DNA of 64,000 nucleotides from NCBI GenBank assembly GCA_016285075.1, contig JAEEQB010000006.1, positions 42,438 through 106,437 of the forward strand, given 5' to 3'. The position numbers and the translations under genes were made by a program. How positions within the stretch are numbered: position 1 is the stretch's first letter; each line of letters opens with the position of its first letter. This DNA is from Prevotella sp. (GTDB lineage Bacteria > Bacteroidota > Bacteroidia > Bacteroidales > Bacteroidaceae). This document shows positions 1 to 11,349 of this stretch, one piece after another. A model generated the notes under the pieces. That model ran no database searches. It had not been told where the DNA came from and saw only the letters and a list, made by a program, of their open reading frames with translations.

Positions 1-804
1 GGGATTAAGGATCTCGGGATAGAAATAGTCCTCGTTAAGATGGGTACCGTTCTGGCACTCACACTCGTAGCCTACACCCGGACCAGCAATCTCAGAGAGC
101 CCGTAGATGTCGTATGCCTTGATGCCCAACGACTCTTCGAGTTTCACACGCATCTTCTCCGTCCAAGGCTCTGCACCGAAGGCACCGATCTTCAAACGGA
201 ACTCATCCCGCGGCCAAGGACACTCACCGAGAGCCTCGCCAAGGAACATTGCGTAGGAAGGTGTACAGCACAGCACAGAAGCGCCGAAATCGTGCATGAG
301 TGTGATCTGCTTCTGGGTGTTACCTGAAGACATGGGGATGACTGAGGCACCAATGTTCGTGGCACCGTCATGAGCACCGAGACCACCGGTAAAAAGGCCA
401 TAGCCATAGGATATCTGGAAGATGTCGTCCTTTGTGGCACCATAAGCGGTGAAGGCCCTGGAGATAGCCTCCGTCCACATGGCGATGTCCTTCCTTGTGT
501 GGAGGACAACAACGGGCTTGCCAGTGGTGCCCGAGGAGGCGTGGATGCGTACGATCTGCGACATAGGCACTGCAGCAAGGCCAAAAGGATAGTTATCACG
601 GAGGTCGAGCTTATTGGTAAAGGGGAGCTTCACGATGTCGTCGATACTTTTGATATCGCCAGGCTCAAGCCCCATCTCCTGAAACTTCGCACGATAGAAA
701 GGGGTGTTGTGATAAACATACTCTGCCATCTTGACGAGACGGCGACTTTGGATCTCGCGAAGCTGTTCGCGGTCCATGCATTCAATACTTTGGTTCCAAA
801 TCAT
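1..804 (-). CDS. paaK: Phenylacetate-CoA ligase, 3' part cut by window edge
   Basis: Adenylate-forming enzyme that activates phenylacetate or related aryl acids to the CoA thioester with ATP. The visible 268 residues start MIWNQSIECMDREQL and carry the family's P-loop-like ASSGTTGKP near residue 96, then the motifs YGLSEIAGPG and FGAEPWTEKM further on. The remaining C-terminal part lies left of base 1. The start at 804 is the first ATG behind a -7 box at 840-847 and about 40 bases from it. In Bacteroidales such ligases often accompany indolepyruvate:ferredoxin oxidoreductase genes, but that neighbour is outside the window. mutL lies upstream on the same strand, yet the promoter between them argues for separate transcription. 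Confidence 0.92.
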   Translation of the reverse strand, partial: MIWNQSIECMDREQLREIQSRRLVKMAEYVYHNTPFYRAKFQEMGLEPGDIKSIDDIVKLPFTNKLDLRDNYPFGLAAVPMSQIVRIHASSGTTGKPVVVLHTRKDIAMWTEAISRAFTAYGATKDDIFQISYGYGLFTGGLGAHDGATNIGASVIPMSSGNTQKQITLMHDFGASVLCCTPSYAMFLGEALGECPWPRDEFRLKIGAFGAEPWTEKMRVKLEESLGIKAYDIYGLSEIAGPGVGYECECQNGTHLNEDYFYPEILNP

Positions 805-839
805 AAGTTTTTTTGTTGTTGGTTTAAGTAAATGCGGCA

Positions 840-847
840 CAAAGGTA
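840..847 (-). promoter_or_regulatory. -7 box of the paaK promoter
   Basis: On the minus strand the sequence reads TACCTTTG, matching the Bacteroidetes -7 consensus TAnnTTTG. It sits between the mutL stop and the paaK ATG and leaves a leader of about 35-40 bases. Confidence 0.7.
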
Positions 848-876
848 GGCATTTTTTCCGATACCTCCAAGAAAAA

Positions 877-2739
877 TCAAGAAAAAAGCTTGTCAATCAT
901 GTCCTGCGAGAGGATGGAAAGGATAAGATGGCCATCAGGCGTGTGATTGACATCGGTACAGGTGAAGAGTTGGTTCACCAGCGCTTCCATCTCGTCGTTG
1001 GAAAGGACCTGACCATAAGGAATAGCTGCAGAAGAGGCAAGACTCAGTGCCAGGATATGGTGTAGCGGGGAAGAGGGGAAAGCAGGAGAGAGGGCGGAAA
1101 CGTCGGCTCCATCGCTATCCACTGCATCAGCTACCATTTGTCGAAGCAAGGCAATGGGATCAATGCCTTCTGCATCAGTCGGCACTCCATTCACCGCATA
1201 AGAACCACCACCTAAGTCGCTCAGATCGAACCCCATAGTTATGAGATGAGGAAGGATGCGGGACATGACGACAGTATCAGAAGGCGAGAACTGTATGACA
1301 TCAGGGAAAAGAAGTTTCTGGGTGGTAGAAGTGTGTGTATTGAGCTGGGCAAGATAACGCTCGTAAAGAATACGGATGTCAGCACGGTGCTGGTCGATGA
1401 GCATCAGTCCTGACTTCACAGCCGTCATGATATACCGCCCTTTAAATTGGTAGTGCAACGGAGACTTCTCCTCTGAAAAAGAGGCTGAGTCAGAGGAAGG
1501 ACCTACTTCTCCCACATCGGAAAAAAGATTCGGCGCGGCTGACGTTGAAGGAATGTCACCTTGCTTGTCATCAAGCCCTGAGTAAAGGGCTTCCCAGCCA
1601 GCAGTTTTCGAAGAATTATTCTTATGGAAAGGGTTATAGGATGGATTATACTGCACTCGGGGAGTCATAAAAGAGGCTGAAGAGGCCGACGGATCAAAGA
1701 CAGGAATATCAGGGCGTCCCTCAGTATCAAAATTGATGGACGGAATCTCTGAGAACTGTCCGATAGCATCACGCACGGCAGCAGAAAGGATCTGCCAGAT
1801 AGCTTGTTCATTCTCAAACTTTATCTCGGTCTTCGTAGGATGAATGTTCACATCGATGTCTGCAGGATCCACCTCGAAATAAACCAGATAGGGAGGCTGT
1901 TCTCCTTCAGGCACAAGACGGTCGAAAGCAGAAAGAAGTGCTTTATGGAAATAAGGATGACGCATAAAACGGCCATTGACGAAGAAATACTGTTGTGCCA
2001 CTTTCTTCCGCGCAGCCTCCGGCTTACCCACAAAGCCGCTGACACGACACAAAGCTGTGTCAACCTGAAGCGGAAGAAGTTCTGATGAAAACTTATGGCC
2101 GAAAACGTCAGCGACACGCTGGTGCAGAGAAGCCGGACGCAGATTGAGAAGTTCTGCCCCGTTATGGTGAAGGGAGAAATGAATGTCAGGATAAACGAGG
2201 ACAATGCGCTCGAAGGTTGTGAGGATGTTATTAAGTTCTGTCGTATTGGATTTGAGGAACTTACGACGAGCAGGTACATTATAGAAAAGGTTCTCCACGC
2301 GGAAGTTACAACCCACGGGACAAGAGGTCGGCTCCTGCGACACCACACGCGACGCAGCAAGACGAAGGCGTGTACCCAGTTCTTCGGATGCTGTACGGGT
2401 GAGAAGTTCTACCTGTGAAACAGCGGCAATGGAGGGTAAGGCTTCGCCACGGAACCCCATGGTATGAAGGGCAAAGAGATCATCGGCCTGGCGGATTTTT
2501 GAGGTGGCATGACGCTCAAACGCCAATCGGGCATCGGTCTCGGACATACCTCCTCCATCATCTATCACCTGAATACAAGTCCGTCCAGCATCAGTAATCA
2601 GAACACTGATGCGGCGGGCACCAGCATCTACGGCATTCTCGACCAGTTCCTTCACGACGGAGGCAGGACGTTGAATAACCTCACCAGCAGCTATCTGGTT
2701 AGCTACGGAATCTGGGAGAAGCTGAATGATGTCGGACAT
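877..2739 (-). CDS. mutL: DNA mismatch repair protein MutL
   Basis: ATPase that couples MutS mismatch recognition to downstream repair. The N-terminal GHKL ATPase is intact: residues 1-60 contain [27 protein letters not shown], followed by DDGGGM, RHATSKI and the [14 protein letters not shown] motif. A low-complexity Ser/Pro linker runs from about residue 345 to 420, then comes the dimerisation domain. The nuclease motif normally written DQHA(X)2E(X)4E reads [13 protein letters not shown], and the usual C-terminal ACR and CPHGRP motifs read SLASSAA and TPDGHL, so metal-dependent nicking may be weak or absent. The length of 620 is normal. It is the last gene of the guaB-to-mutL run, 12 bases after the OstA-like gene. 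Confidence 0.95.
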   Translation of the reverse strand: MSDIIQLLPDSVANQIAAGEVIQRPASVVKELVENAVDAGARRISVLITDAGRTCIQVIDDGGGMSETDARLAFERHATSKIRQADDLFALHTMGFRGEALPSIAAVSQVELLTRTASEELGTRLRLAASRVVSQEPTSCPVGCNFRVENLFYNVPARRKFLKSNTTELNNILTTFERIVLVYPDIHFSLHHNGAELLNLRPASLHQRVADVFGHKFSSELLPLQVDTALCRVSGFVGKPEAARKKVAQQYFFVNGRFMRHPYFHKALLSAFDRLVPEGEQPPYLVYFEVDPADIDVNIHPTKTEIKFENEQAIWQILSAAVRDAIGQFSEIPSINFDTEGRPDIPVFDPSASSASFMTPRVQYNPSYNPFHKNNSSKTAGWEALYSGLDDKQGDIPSTSAAPNLFSDVGEVGPSSDSASFSEEKSPLHYQFKGRYIMTAVKSGLMLIDQHRADIRILYERYLAQLNTHTSTTQKLLFPDVIQFSPSDTVVMSRILPHLITMGFDLSDLGGGSYAVNGVPTDAEGIDPIALLRQMVADAVDSDGADVSALSPAFPSSPLHHILALSLASSAAIPYGQVLSNDEMEALVNQLFTCTDVNHTPDGHLILSILSQDMIDKLFS

Positions 2740-2751
2740 GAAATGATAGTA

Positions 2752-4587
2752 TTATTGGACTTGAGATTCCGGAACAGCATCGGGATCAGCAGTAGAAACA
2801 TCCTCAGGATTGGCCGGGGGTTCAGCAGCTGAAGTATCGTCTTGAGCGACAGGGATTTCTGAAGCAGAGTTATCGTCAACTGTTTCAGTTGAAGGTTCAA
2901 CAGTAGGAGCAACGTCAACAGGAACGGAGAGTTGCTGAATGGGAGCATCCCGTCGACGCGAAGGTTTCAGGACTGCTGCAGAAGACTTTGGACGCCAGTT
3001 GAAAATGTCATCTTTATCCACAGGGCGGATGTAGTCAAACCAAGCATAGCCTTCAAGATGTTTTTTGGATGGGGGGATCTGAGAAAGGGGATAGATTGTT
3101 CCCTCAGCCGCAGGCATCCATATCTTCGTCATCTTACGGTTCTCCATATACATACGCAACTCAGTGGTTTCTGTATAATTGAGACCTATCAATGAAGAAT
3201 CGGCACTATCCTCAGGATAATATATGATACGTACATTATCTATGGCCTGAGTCTCACGAATCTCACCATTTTCAAAGAAAGCGAACATCTCTTTGGAAGA
3301 CACCTGGTTCTGATAGGTTGTATCACGCAACTGCTCTATGGTAAACGCCTGATTAATAATATGTGCCCGATTGATTGTCGAGTCATTCATAAACACCTGT
3401 ATCTCCTCGCCTACTAACTGCTGGTTCATATTCCAGACTATCGGGTCGCGATACATCGTCATACACGAGTCAAGCTGGTTATAAACCAAAGAGTCGCAAA
3501 CAGCCTGAACATCGACCCTATAGGCACGCACCTTATTATAAGCATGCACCTTACGATAGACAGAATCCGTATTGATATTGAAGGTAAAAATTTTGAACGT
3601 ATCAGCATGCATATACAGAGTATCGCGCTGAGAGTAGTCGATAGAAACAGCGCTGTCGGTACACATGGCATATCCAGTCTCTTCGCTATATTCTCCGTAA
3701 TCGCAAAGAAGTCGGTTTTTGTTGATGGAATCGGTAAAAATTACATTTCTGAACGCTTTACTAAGCTCGTTTTTACCCCCATAATATACGCTGTCGCCAA
3801 TCATGGTTTTACCCTCATTACGCAGTACTGAACGGTCCATCAGACGGGCTTTCTCGGTCTTCGTATCATAATAGCCTCTTTCGGAATAAATATGACTTTT
3901 TCCAGAAGTAATATCCGTTGGCCCGACAATGTGAGCCATCGAAAGCCGTGTATCATAATAAAGCGTATCAGAGGTAAGGTAATAATCATCACCACGCATC
4001 TTGACATCATAGTTGAAGACTGCCAATTTGGTCTTGGTATTATACTCCCCCCAGTCAGAAGTCAGTGTAGTCCCCTGATCAACGAGTTTACCTCCCTCAA
4101 AGAAATAAGCATTATCGTAAAGGCGATCGAAATTAAGCGAGTCAGTATAGAGCGTGGTCTGACGGTTCTTCAAGACAACATTACGCCGGGCCTGTGCCAT
4201 CTGGTCATCTCCGTCATAGTAAGCATAATCCGAGACAAGAGACAAGGTATCGCCTTGATACATACGAACATGGCCGAAAGCCTCAAAGGAATTGCTGGCC
4301 TCATAATAATGGGCACTGTCACAAAAGAGTTTAGCACCTTGATGAGAAAACTCCACTTTACCATTGAGGATCTGCGCATTGGGATTGACGTACTGATCAT
4401 AATGCAACACGTCAGCATGAACGAGGTAGATTCGTTTATCCTTTGGAGCACGAGACTTTGCTGAAGTGCGACGAGGGCGCTGCTTACGGTTAGCTGCATC
4501 GACAAGAGGGCTGGCACAAAATGCCAGCATACAAAACATCAGGGCATAGACAGCGTATTTCAACTTATGCAAGATATATCTGGTCAA
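2752..4587 (-). CDS. OstA/LptA-like lipopolysaccharide transport protein
   Basis: Periplasmic beta-jellyroll protein related to LptA and the N-terminus of LptD, thought to bridge lipopolysaccharide between inner and outer membranes. A signal peptide (about residues 1-31, ending ASPLVDA) is followed by a basic stretch and then many repeats of the OstA type, for example IYLVHADVLHYDQY, NGKVEFSHQGAKLFCDSAHYYE and TLTSDWGEYNTKTK. The last about 80 residues are Pro/Ala/Asp rich and probably disordered. At 611 residues it is the long OstA-like form seen in Bacteroidetes. Its ATG directly follows the stop of the SurA-like gene, so the two are probably translationally coupled and act together in outer-membrane assembly. 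Confidence 0.85.
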   Translation of the reverse strand: MTRYILHKLKYAVYALMFCMLAFCASPLVDAANRKQRPRRTSAKSRAPKDKRIYLVHADVLHYDQYVNPNAQILNGKVEFSHQGAKLFCDSAHYYEASNSFEAFGHVRMYQGDTLSLVSDYAYYDGDDQMAQARRNVVLKNRQTTLYTDSLNFDRLYDNAYFFEGGKLVDQGTTLTSDWGEYNTKTKLAVFNYDVKMRGDDYYLTSDTLYYDTRLSMAHIVGPTDITSGKSHIYSERGYYDTKTEKARLMDRSVLRNEGKTMIGDSVYYGGKNELSKAFRNVIFTDSINKNRLLCDYGEYSEETGYAMCTDSAVSIDYSQRDTLYMHADTFKIFTFNINTDSVYRKVHAYNKVRAYRVDVQAVCDSLVYNQLDSCMTMYRDPIVWNMNQQLVGEEIQVFMNDSTINRAHIINQAFTIEQLRDTTYQNQVSSKEMFAFFENGEIRETQAIDNVRIIYYPEDSADSSLIGLNYTETTELRMYMENRKMTKIWMPAAEGTIYPLSQIPPSKKHLEGYAWFDYIRPVDKDDIFNWRPKSSAAVLKPSRRRDAPIQQLSVPVDVAPTVEPSTETVDDNSASEIPVAQDDTSAAEPPANPEDVSTADPDAVPESQVQ

Positions 4588-6084
4588 TTAGCGAATCCAT
4601 CCATCATACTCATATTGACAGGAACGATAGTCAGGATTGATACGGACGTAAGTGGCCTTGATCTTATTGACAACCCACTGATGAATATAATCCTCACGCC
4701 GCTTGTCTAACACGAGATCCTTCAGAACCTGGAAATCCTCAGTGACAGTGGCACGATGACCATCGACACGGCTTTTCAGAAGAACAATGGCACAAACGGT
4801 CTTTCCGCTCTCATTGATCATCTGGAAAGGAGCTGACACCTGGCCTACGGAAAGAGTGTCAACCATGCGTGCCACCTCGGGAGGCAGTTCCTGCAAGCGG
4901 AACTTCGTGGTATTCTTACCCAGCTGCATGTTAACGTTAGCCATTATGCCATGGTTGGATCGGGTTTTCTTGTCATCCGAGAAGACAGCCACCGCATCCT
5001 CAAAGGTGAAATGATCAGGAATGGTGATGAGCTGCTTGCGAATCATCTCCGGTACCTGGTCAGCCCGGATGGCCGCAGCTACCGAATCCAGCCTCTCCAT
5101 AGCCACCATGATGGCAGAGTCGCTAACCTCAGGTTTGAGGAGGATATGACGTGCGTTGACCTTGTCGCCTCGTTTATCAATCAGCTGGATGATGTGGAAG
5201 CCATACTCAGACTCCACAATTTTCGAGACCTTCTTCGGATCGGTGAGATTAAAGGCAACATTGGCAAACTCAGGAACCCATCCGGCGCGTCCAGTATAGC
5301 CCAGTTCTCCACCATTGCGGGCTGAACCGTCCTGAGAATAGAGACGAGCCAGCGTGGCAAACGAAGTCTCGCCACGATTGATGCGGTCAGTGAACTCACG
5401 GAGGCGATCTTTTACACGGTTAATCTCCTCATCGCTGATACGCGGTGTCAGGGTAATGATCTGCACCTCATATTCCGTAGGCACAAAGGGAATACTGTCT
5501 TCAGGAAGCTCAGCGAAATAGCGGCGCACCTCAGCAGGCGTAACCTTAATGTCCTGCACCAGTTTCTGCTGCATTTTCTGGACGAGCATGCGGTCCCGCA
5601 TATCATCGTGCAACTCAGCCCGCAACTGAGTGATAGACTCCTTTTTATATTCCTCTAGCTTCTCACGGGAGCCGATCATATCCACCCAACGGTTGATCTG
5701 ATCTTCCACGCCCGCAGCGATATCCGCCTCTGTCACATCTTTGTCAACACTATCGATGACAGCCTGATGAAGAAAGAGTTTCTGTACTGCTATCTGTTCA
5801 GGGATGGCGCAATCAGGATCACCTTTAAAACGGATTCCGTCAGAAGCAGCCTGCATACGCATCTGCTCCACATCAGACTTGAGAATCGGTTCATCGCCTA
5901 TGACCCAGATGACTTCGTCAACAATGGATGCCTTGGGGATGAGCACATCTGCTGCCGAATCAGAGGGGATGGCAACATCCCCCACATGACTCAGCCCCTC
6001 AGACATTCTGCTATGCAAAGAACCTGCGAGGACCGTAGCTACGGTCAAAGAAAGCAGGAACAGACTAAAATACTTTCGTATCAT
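4588..6084 (-). CDS. SurA-like periplasmic peptidyl-prolyl isomerase
   Basis: Chaperone for outer-membrane proteins with parvulin-type domains. A signal peptide (residues 1-20) precedes a SurA N-terminal region (VDEVIWVIGDEPILKSDVEQMRM, about 55-78, then helices to about 190). The first PpiC domain covers roughly 200-310, with SQDGSARNGGELGYTGRAGW and YGFHIIQL. A second, more divergent parvulin-like domain follows, starting at NARHILLKPEV. At 498 residues it is slightly longer than E. coli SurA. It lies 3 bases after another PpiC protein and abuts the OstA-like gene. I leave the symbol empty because several paralogous PpiC proteins occur in this phylum. Confidence 0.85.
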   Translation of the reverse strand: MIRKYFSLFLLSLTVATVLAGSLHSRMSEGLSHVGDVAIPSDSAADVLIPKASIVDEVIWVIGDEPILKSDVEQMRMQAASDGIRFKGDPDCAIPEQIAVQKLFLHQAVIDSVDKDVTEADIAAGVEDQINRWVDMIGSREKLEEYKKESITQLRAELHDDMRDRMLVQKMQQKLVQDIKVTPAEVRRYFAELPEDSIPFVPTEYEVQIITLTPRISDEEINRVKDRLREFTDRINRGETSFATLARLYSQDGSARNGGELGYTGRAGWVPEFANVAFNLTDPKKVSKIVESEYGFHIIQLIDKRGDKVNARHILLKPEVSDSAIMVAMERLDSVAAAIRADQVPEMIRKQLITIPDHFTFEDAVAVFSDDKKTRSNHGIMANVNMQLGKNTTKFRLQELPPEVARMVDTLSVGQVSAPFQMINESGKTVCAIVLLKSRVDGHRATVTEDFQVLKDLVLDKRREDYIHQWVVNKIKATYVRINPDYRSCQYEYDGWIR

Positions 6085-6087
6085 GAG

Positions 6088-7521
6088 TTAGTTATGGTTA
6101 TTAACAGTTTTGAGGACATCCTTATTTACTGAGAAGGTGAATTTCCGACGGAGAGCAGCTACCCACTCGCGTTCCAATTCTTCCTGATAGTCGGCAACGA
6201 CAAGTCCCCGAACGTCGGTATAGTCCTCGGGTCCTTTTTTCAGGATTTTGCCATATACCGCATCAATGGGATAGTCCTCCAAGGAAGTAACCGTTGTGTC
6301 ACGCTTGAACACTTCTCTGTCAATAAGGGCATTGTCTCCACGCTTGAAGATCCCCTTCTCCACCCGTATGCGGATGACGGAATCAGGATTGAACGTGGCA
6401 CGCAGAACCTCGGGCCAACGATCGAAAGGTACCTTCTTGATACTGTTTTTGACAGCCTTGACATCGGCCTTATCCTTGACATGATAGGCAATACCTTTAT
6501 AGCGCGGCTCATTCCATGCATATTTCTTCTTGTTCTTAGAGAAATAGGTCGCCAATCCTACCTCATCCTTGGCGGCCCGCTCCCATACCTCACGATTACT
6601 TACTTCATAGAGTAGGAGACCTTCGTAATACTCACGAATCAGATTACTCAATTCAGGGTCGGAAGCAGCATATTCGTCTGCCTTCTTCTTCATCAGATCG
6701 GCGCGGCTGATACCTGTCTCGGCGGCGAGCGTATCAGCTTTCTGGTTAGCAATATAATCGCGGAGGCCACGTTGTTCTATGAACTTCAGTATAGACTCCC
6801 GATGCTCTTCAAACGGTTCTAACTGCTTGTGACCTTTCATCAGGATGATATGATAGCCATAGGGAGACTGCACAATACCGGACATCTCTCCATCTTTCAA
6901 AGCAAATGCAGCATCCTCAAACTCCTTCACCAACTGTCCGCGCTGTACAAATGGTAAGAGTCCACCCTGGGCTGCTGAGCCCGGGTCTTGCGAAACCTTC
7001 TTTGCCAGCTCGGCAAAATCAGCACCGTTTTTCAATGCAGTATAAATGGAGTCTATACGGACCTTGGCAGCGGCCAACTGCTCTGGTGTAGCTTTCTGTT
7101 CAAGGCGAAGAAGGATATGTGCCGTTTGGATAAGTCCGTCAGGACCGATACGTTCCTTTGTCTGGTTATAGATACGGTGAGCCTCTGCCTCCACATCCTC
7201 ATCAGTCACAAGGAGAGGCAGTATCTGCTGGTCGCGATATTGGGCAAACTCCTCACGGAAGGAGGTAAGTGTGTCAAGATGACGATCCAGCGCCTCAGCA
7301 ACTTTCAGTTTGTAATTGATGAAGAGATCCACATACTCGTCAACAGTCTTCTTGTCGATGACCCCCTCAGAGTTGTTCTTGTTGTAACTATATTCAAACT
7401 CGCTACGGAGAACATCCTTACCATTGACAGTCATCACGACAGGATCACTGCCCTGAGACTGGGACAGGGTCGCAGCATACGGTAAAGCGGCAAGCAGGGC
7501 AGCTATTGCTATCTTTCTCAT
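6088..7521 (-). CDS. PpiC/SurA-type peptidyl-prolyl isomerase
   Basis: Second parvulin-type foldase, 477 residues. I choose the ATG at 7521 because MRKIAIAALLAALPYAATLSQ is a clean signal peptide and GAGAAG lies just before it; an in-frame ATG at 7539 would add MIIIEK. After the signal come a SurA-like helical segment (MTVNGKDVLRSEFEYSYNKN) and a PpiC domain at about 125-225 (QTAHILLRLEQK to YGYHIILMKGHK). The rest has no catalytic motif I recognise. It lies between guaB (19 bases) and the SurA-like gene (3 bases), inside a run devoted to envelope biogenesis. Confidence 0.85.
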   Translation of the reverse strand: MRKIAIAALLAALPYAATLSQSQGSDPVVMTVNGKDVLRSEFEYSYNKNNSEGVIDKKTVDEYVDLFINYKLKVAEALDRHLDTLTSFREEFAQYRDQQILPLLVTDEDVEAEAHRIYNQTKERIGPDGLIQTAHILLRLEQKATPEQLAAAKVRIDSIYTALKNGADFAELAKKVSQDPGSAAQGGLLPFVQRGQLVKEFEDAAFALKDGEMSGIVQSPYGYHIILMKGHKQLEPFEEHRESILKFIEQRGLRDYIANQKADTLAAETGISRADLMKKKADEYAASDPELSNLIREYYEGLLLYEVSNREVWERAAKDEVGLATYFSKNKKKYAWNEPRYKGIAYHVKDKADVKAVKNSIKKVPFDRWPEVLRATFNPDSVIRIRVEKGIFKRGDNALIDREVFKRDTTVTSLEDYPIDAVYGKILKKGPEDYTDVRGLVVADYQEELEREWVAALRRKFTFSVNKDVLKTVNNHN

Positions 7522-7540
7522 CTTCTCGATAATTATCATA

Positions 7541-9137
<1,597 letters not shown>

Positions 9138-9141
9138 TGTC

Positions 9142-11316
9142 TCAGTTCGCCATTTCGGAAATAAACTTAATACGCACAAGACGGATTTCCGTCTCGTCGC
9201 CACCCAGTTCCTGAATGGCAGCCTCAAGGTCATCGGTATCGGAATCAGCGAAATAATCATAAATCTCATCAACGCGCTCCTCATCCATCACCTCTTCGAG
9301 GAAATAGTCAATGTTCAGTTTGGTGCCACTGTAAACGATAGCCTCCACCTCATCGAGCAGGTCGTCGAAGTCAATATTCTGAGCCGTTGCTATATCGTCA
9401 AGTGCTATCTGACGGTCAATGTTCTGAATGATCTTCACCTTCAGCAGCGACTTCTTGGCAACGGTACGTACTCTGAGGTCAGCTTGGCGTACGATATTAT
9501 TCTCGTCGCAATAGCTCTTAATGAGATCCACGAACTCCTTGGCATAAGGCTGCTTTACCTTTCCTTCTCCGACGCCCTGAATGCTCTTCAGTTCTTCAAG
9601 GGTGACAGGATAGTCCGTGGCCATCTGTTCGATGCTCACATCCTGGAAAATCACATAGGGAGGACGTTCCAAGCGTCGTGACACTTTCTTTCGCAAATCC
9701 ATGAGCATAGCAGACAGCATGGGATCAAGTGCACTGGTCTGACCTTCATGTTCGTCACCTCCTCCATCGGCATCAAGGAAATCATGATCCTTGACAATCA
9801 TAAATGACCTTGGTGCCTTCAGGAACTTCCTTCCTGCGGATGTAAGCTTCAACAGGCCATAGTTCTCTACCTCTTTCTTCAGATAGCCGGCAATGAGTGC
9901 CTGACGGATGACTGGATTCCAGATCTTCGGATCATCATCCTCTCCGGAGCCGAAAGCATCCAATTCTTGATGATGATGTGCAACAATCTCGTCTGTCGAA
10001 CGTCCCCGGATAAAGTCAACAATATAGTCAGAGCGGAAATTCTCTTTGAGTACCTGTATAGCTGTCAGCACTGTCACCAGTTGCTCGCTTCCTTCAATCT
10101 TCTCCTTGGGATGCAGGCAGTTATCGCAGTTATGGCAGTTCTCCTCCTTATACTCCTCGCCAAAATAATGGAGCAGCATCTTCCTGCGGCAGACCGAGGT
10201 CTCTGCATAGGCAGCCGTCTCCTGGAGCAGCTGACGCCCAATGTCTTGCTCGGCAACGGGCTTGCCTTCCATGAACTTATCAAGTTTCTGAAGGTCCTTG
10301 TAACTGTAGAAAGCCAGACAAATACCTTCTCTACCATCACGACCGGCACGTCCTGTCTCCTGATAATAGCCTTCCAACGATTTGGGAATGTCATAATGGA
10401 TAACAAAGCGTACATCAGGCTTATCAATACCCATGCCAAAGGCAATAGTAGCGACGATGACATCAATATCCTGCATAAGGAATGCATCCTGGGTCTGTGT
10501 CCTGGTGCCAGAGTCTAATCCTGCATGATAGGCCAGCGCCTTGATATCATTAGCGCGAAGGATTTCTGCCAGTTCTTCCACTTTCTTTCTCGAGAGGCAA
10601 TAGATAATGCCACTCTTTCCCGGATGCTGCTTGATAAAACGTATGATGTCCTTATCAACGTCAATAGTCTTTGGACGAACCTCATAATAGAGGTTGGGCC
10701 GGTTAAAGGAGCTCTTGAACTCATTGGCATCGACCATGCCTAAGTTTTTTTTGATATCGGCACGCACTTTATCCGTAGCTGTAGCTGTCAAGGCGATAAT
10801 AGGTGCCTTGCCTATTTCATTGACAATGGGCCTGATGCGACGGTATTCCGGACGGAAGTCATGTCCCCATTCCGAGATACAGTGAGCCTCGTCGACAGCA
10901 TAGAAGGAAATCTTCACCGACTTCAGGAATTCCACATTCTCCTCCTTCGTAAGGGACTCCGGAGCCACATAGAGCAGCTTGGTTATACCAGCACGTACAT
11001 CGGCCTTCACCTGGTCAATGGCAGCCTTGTTGAGTGATGAGTTCAGATAATGCGCCGTGCCCTCCTCGCTCATAGAACTGATGACATCAACTTGGTTTTT
11101 CATCAGAGCTATCAGGGGAGAAATGACTATAGCCGTACCTTCCATGAGCAGTGACGGCAGTTGATAGCAAAGCGACTTACCGCCACCTGTTGGCATTAGT
11201 ACAAAAGTGTCGTTGCCATTCAACACGTTACGGATAATCGCCTCTTGGTCGCCTTTGAATTTGTCGAAACCGAAATACTTCTTTAAGGCTCCTGTCAGAT
11301 TTTCGTTTGTTTTCAT
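9142..11316 (-). CDS. recQ: ATP-dependent DNA helicase RecQ
   Basis: 3'-5' helicase for recombination and fork repair. 724 residues from the ATG at 11316, which has AAGAAGGA in front; a TTG at 11331 would only add five residues that include that ribosome site. The order is DEAD-type domain 1 (TGGGKSLCYQLP, then VDEAHCISEWGHDFRPEYRRI), helicase C domain (QETGRAGRDG), RQC zinc site (CRRKMLLHYFGEEY followed by CHNCDNC), winged helix and HRDC (DYPVTLEELKSIQGVGEGK). About 85 acidic residues follow the HRDC, an extension beyond E. coli RecQ. It is 33 bases after clpX and probably cotranscribed with it. Confidence 0.96.
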   Translation of the reverse strand: MKTNENLTGALKKYFGFDKFKGDQEAIIRNVLNGNDTFVLMPTGGGKSLCYQLPSLLMEGTAIVISPLIALMKNQVDVISSMSEEGTAHYLNSSLNKAAIDQVKADVRAGITKLLYVAPESLTKEENVEFLKSVKISFYAVDEAHCISEWGHDFRPEYRRIRPIVNEIGKAPIIALTATATDKVRADIKKNLGMVDANEFKSSFNRPNLYYEVRPKTIDVDKDIIRFIKQHPGKSGIIYCLSRKKVEELAEILRANDIKALAYHAGLDSGTRTQTQDAFLMQDIDVIVATIAFGMGIDKPDVRFVIHYDIPKSLEGYYQETGRAGRDGREGICLAFYSYKDLQKLDKFMEGKPVAEQDIGRQLLQETAAYAETSVCRRKMLLHYFGEEYKEENCHNCDNCLHPKEKIEGSEQLVTVLTAIQVLKENFRSDYIVDFIRGRSTDEIVAHHHQELDAFGSGEDDDPKIWNPVIRQALIAGYLKKEVENYGLLKLTSAGRKFLKAPRSFMIVKDHDFLDADGGGDEHEGQTSALDPMLSAMLMDLRKKVSRRLERPPYVIFQDVSIEQMATDYPVTLEELKSIQGVGEGKVKQPYAKEFVDLIKSYCDENNIVRQADLRVRTVAKKSLLKVKIIQNIDRQIALDDIATAQNIDFDDLLDEVEAIVYSGTKLNIDYFLEEVMDEERVDEIYDYFADSDTDDLEAAIQELGGDETEIRLVRIKFISEMAN

Positions 11317-11349
11317 AGGTCCTTCTTTCAATGTTGATATATTCGACGG

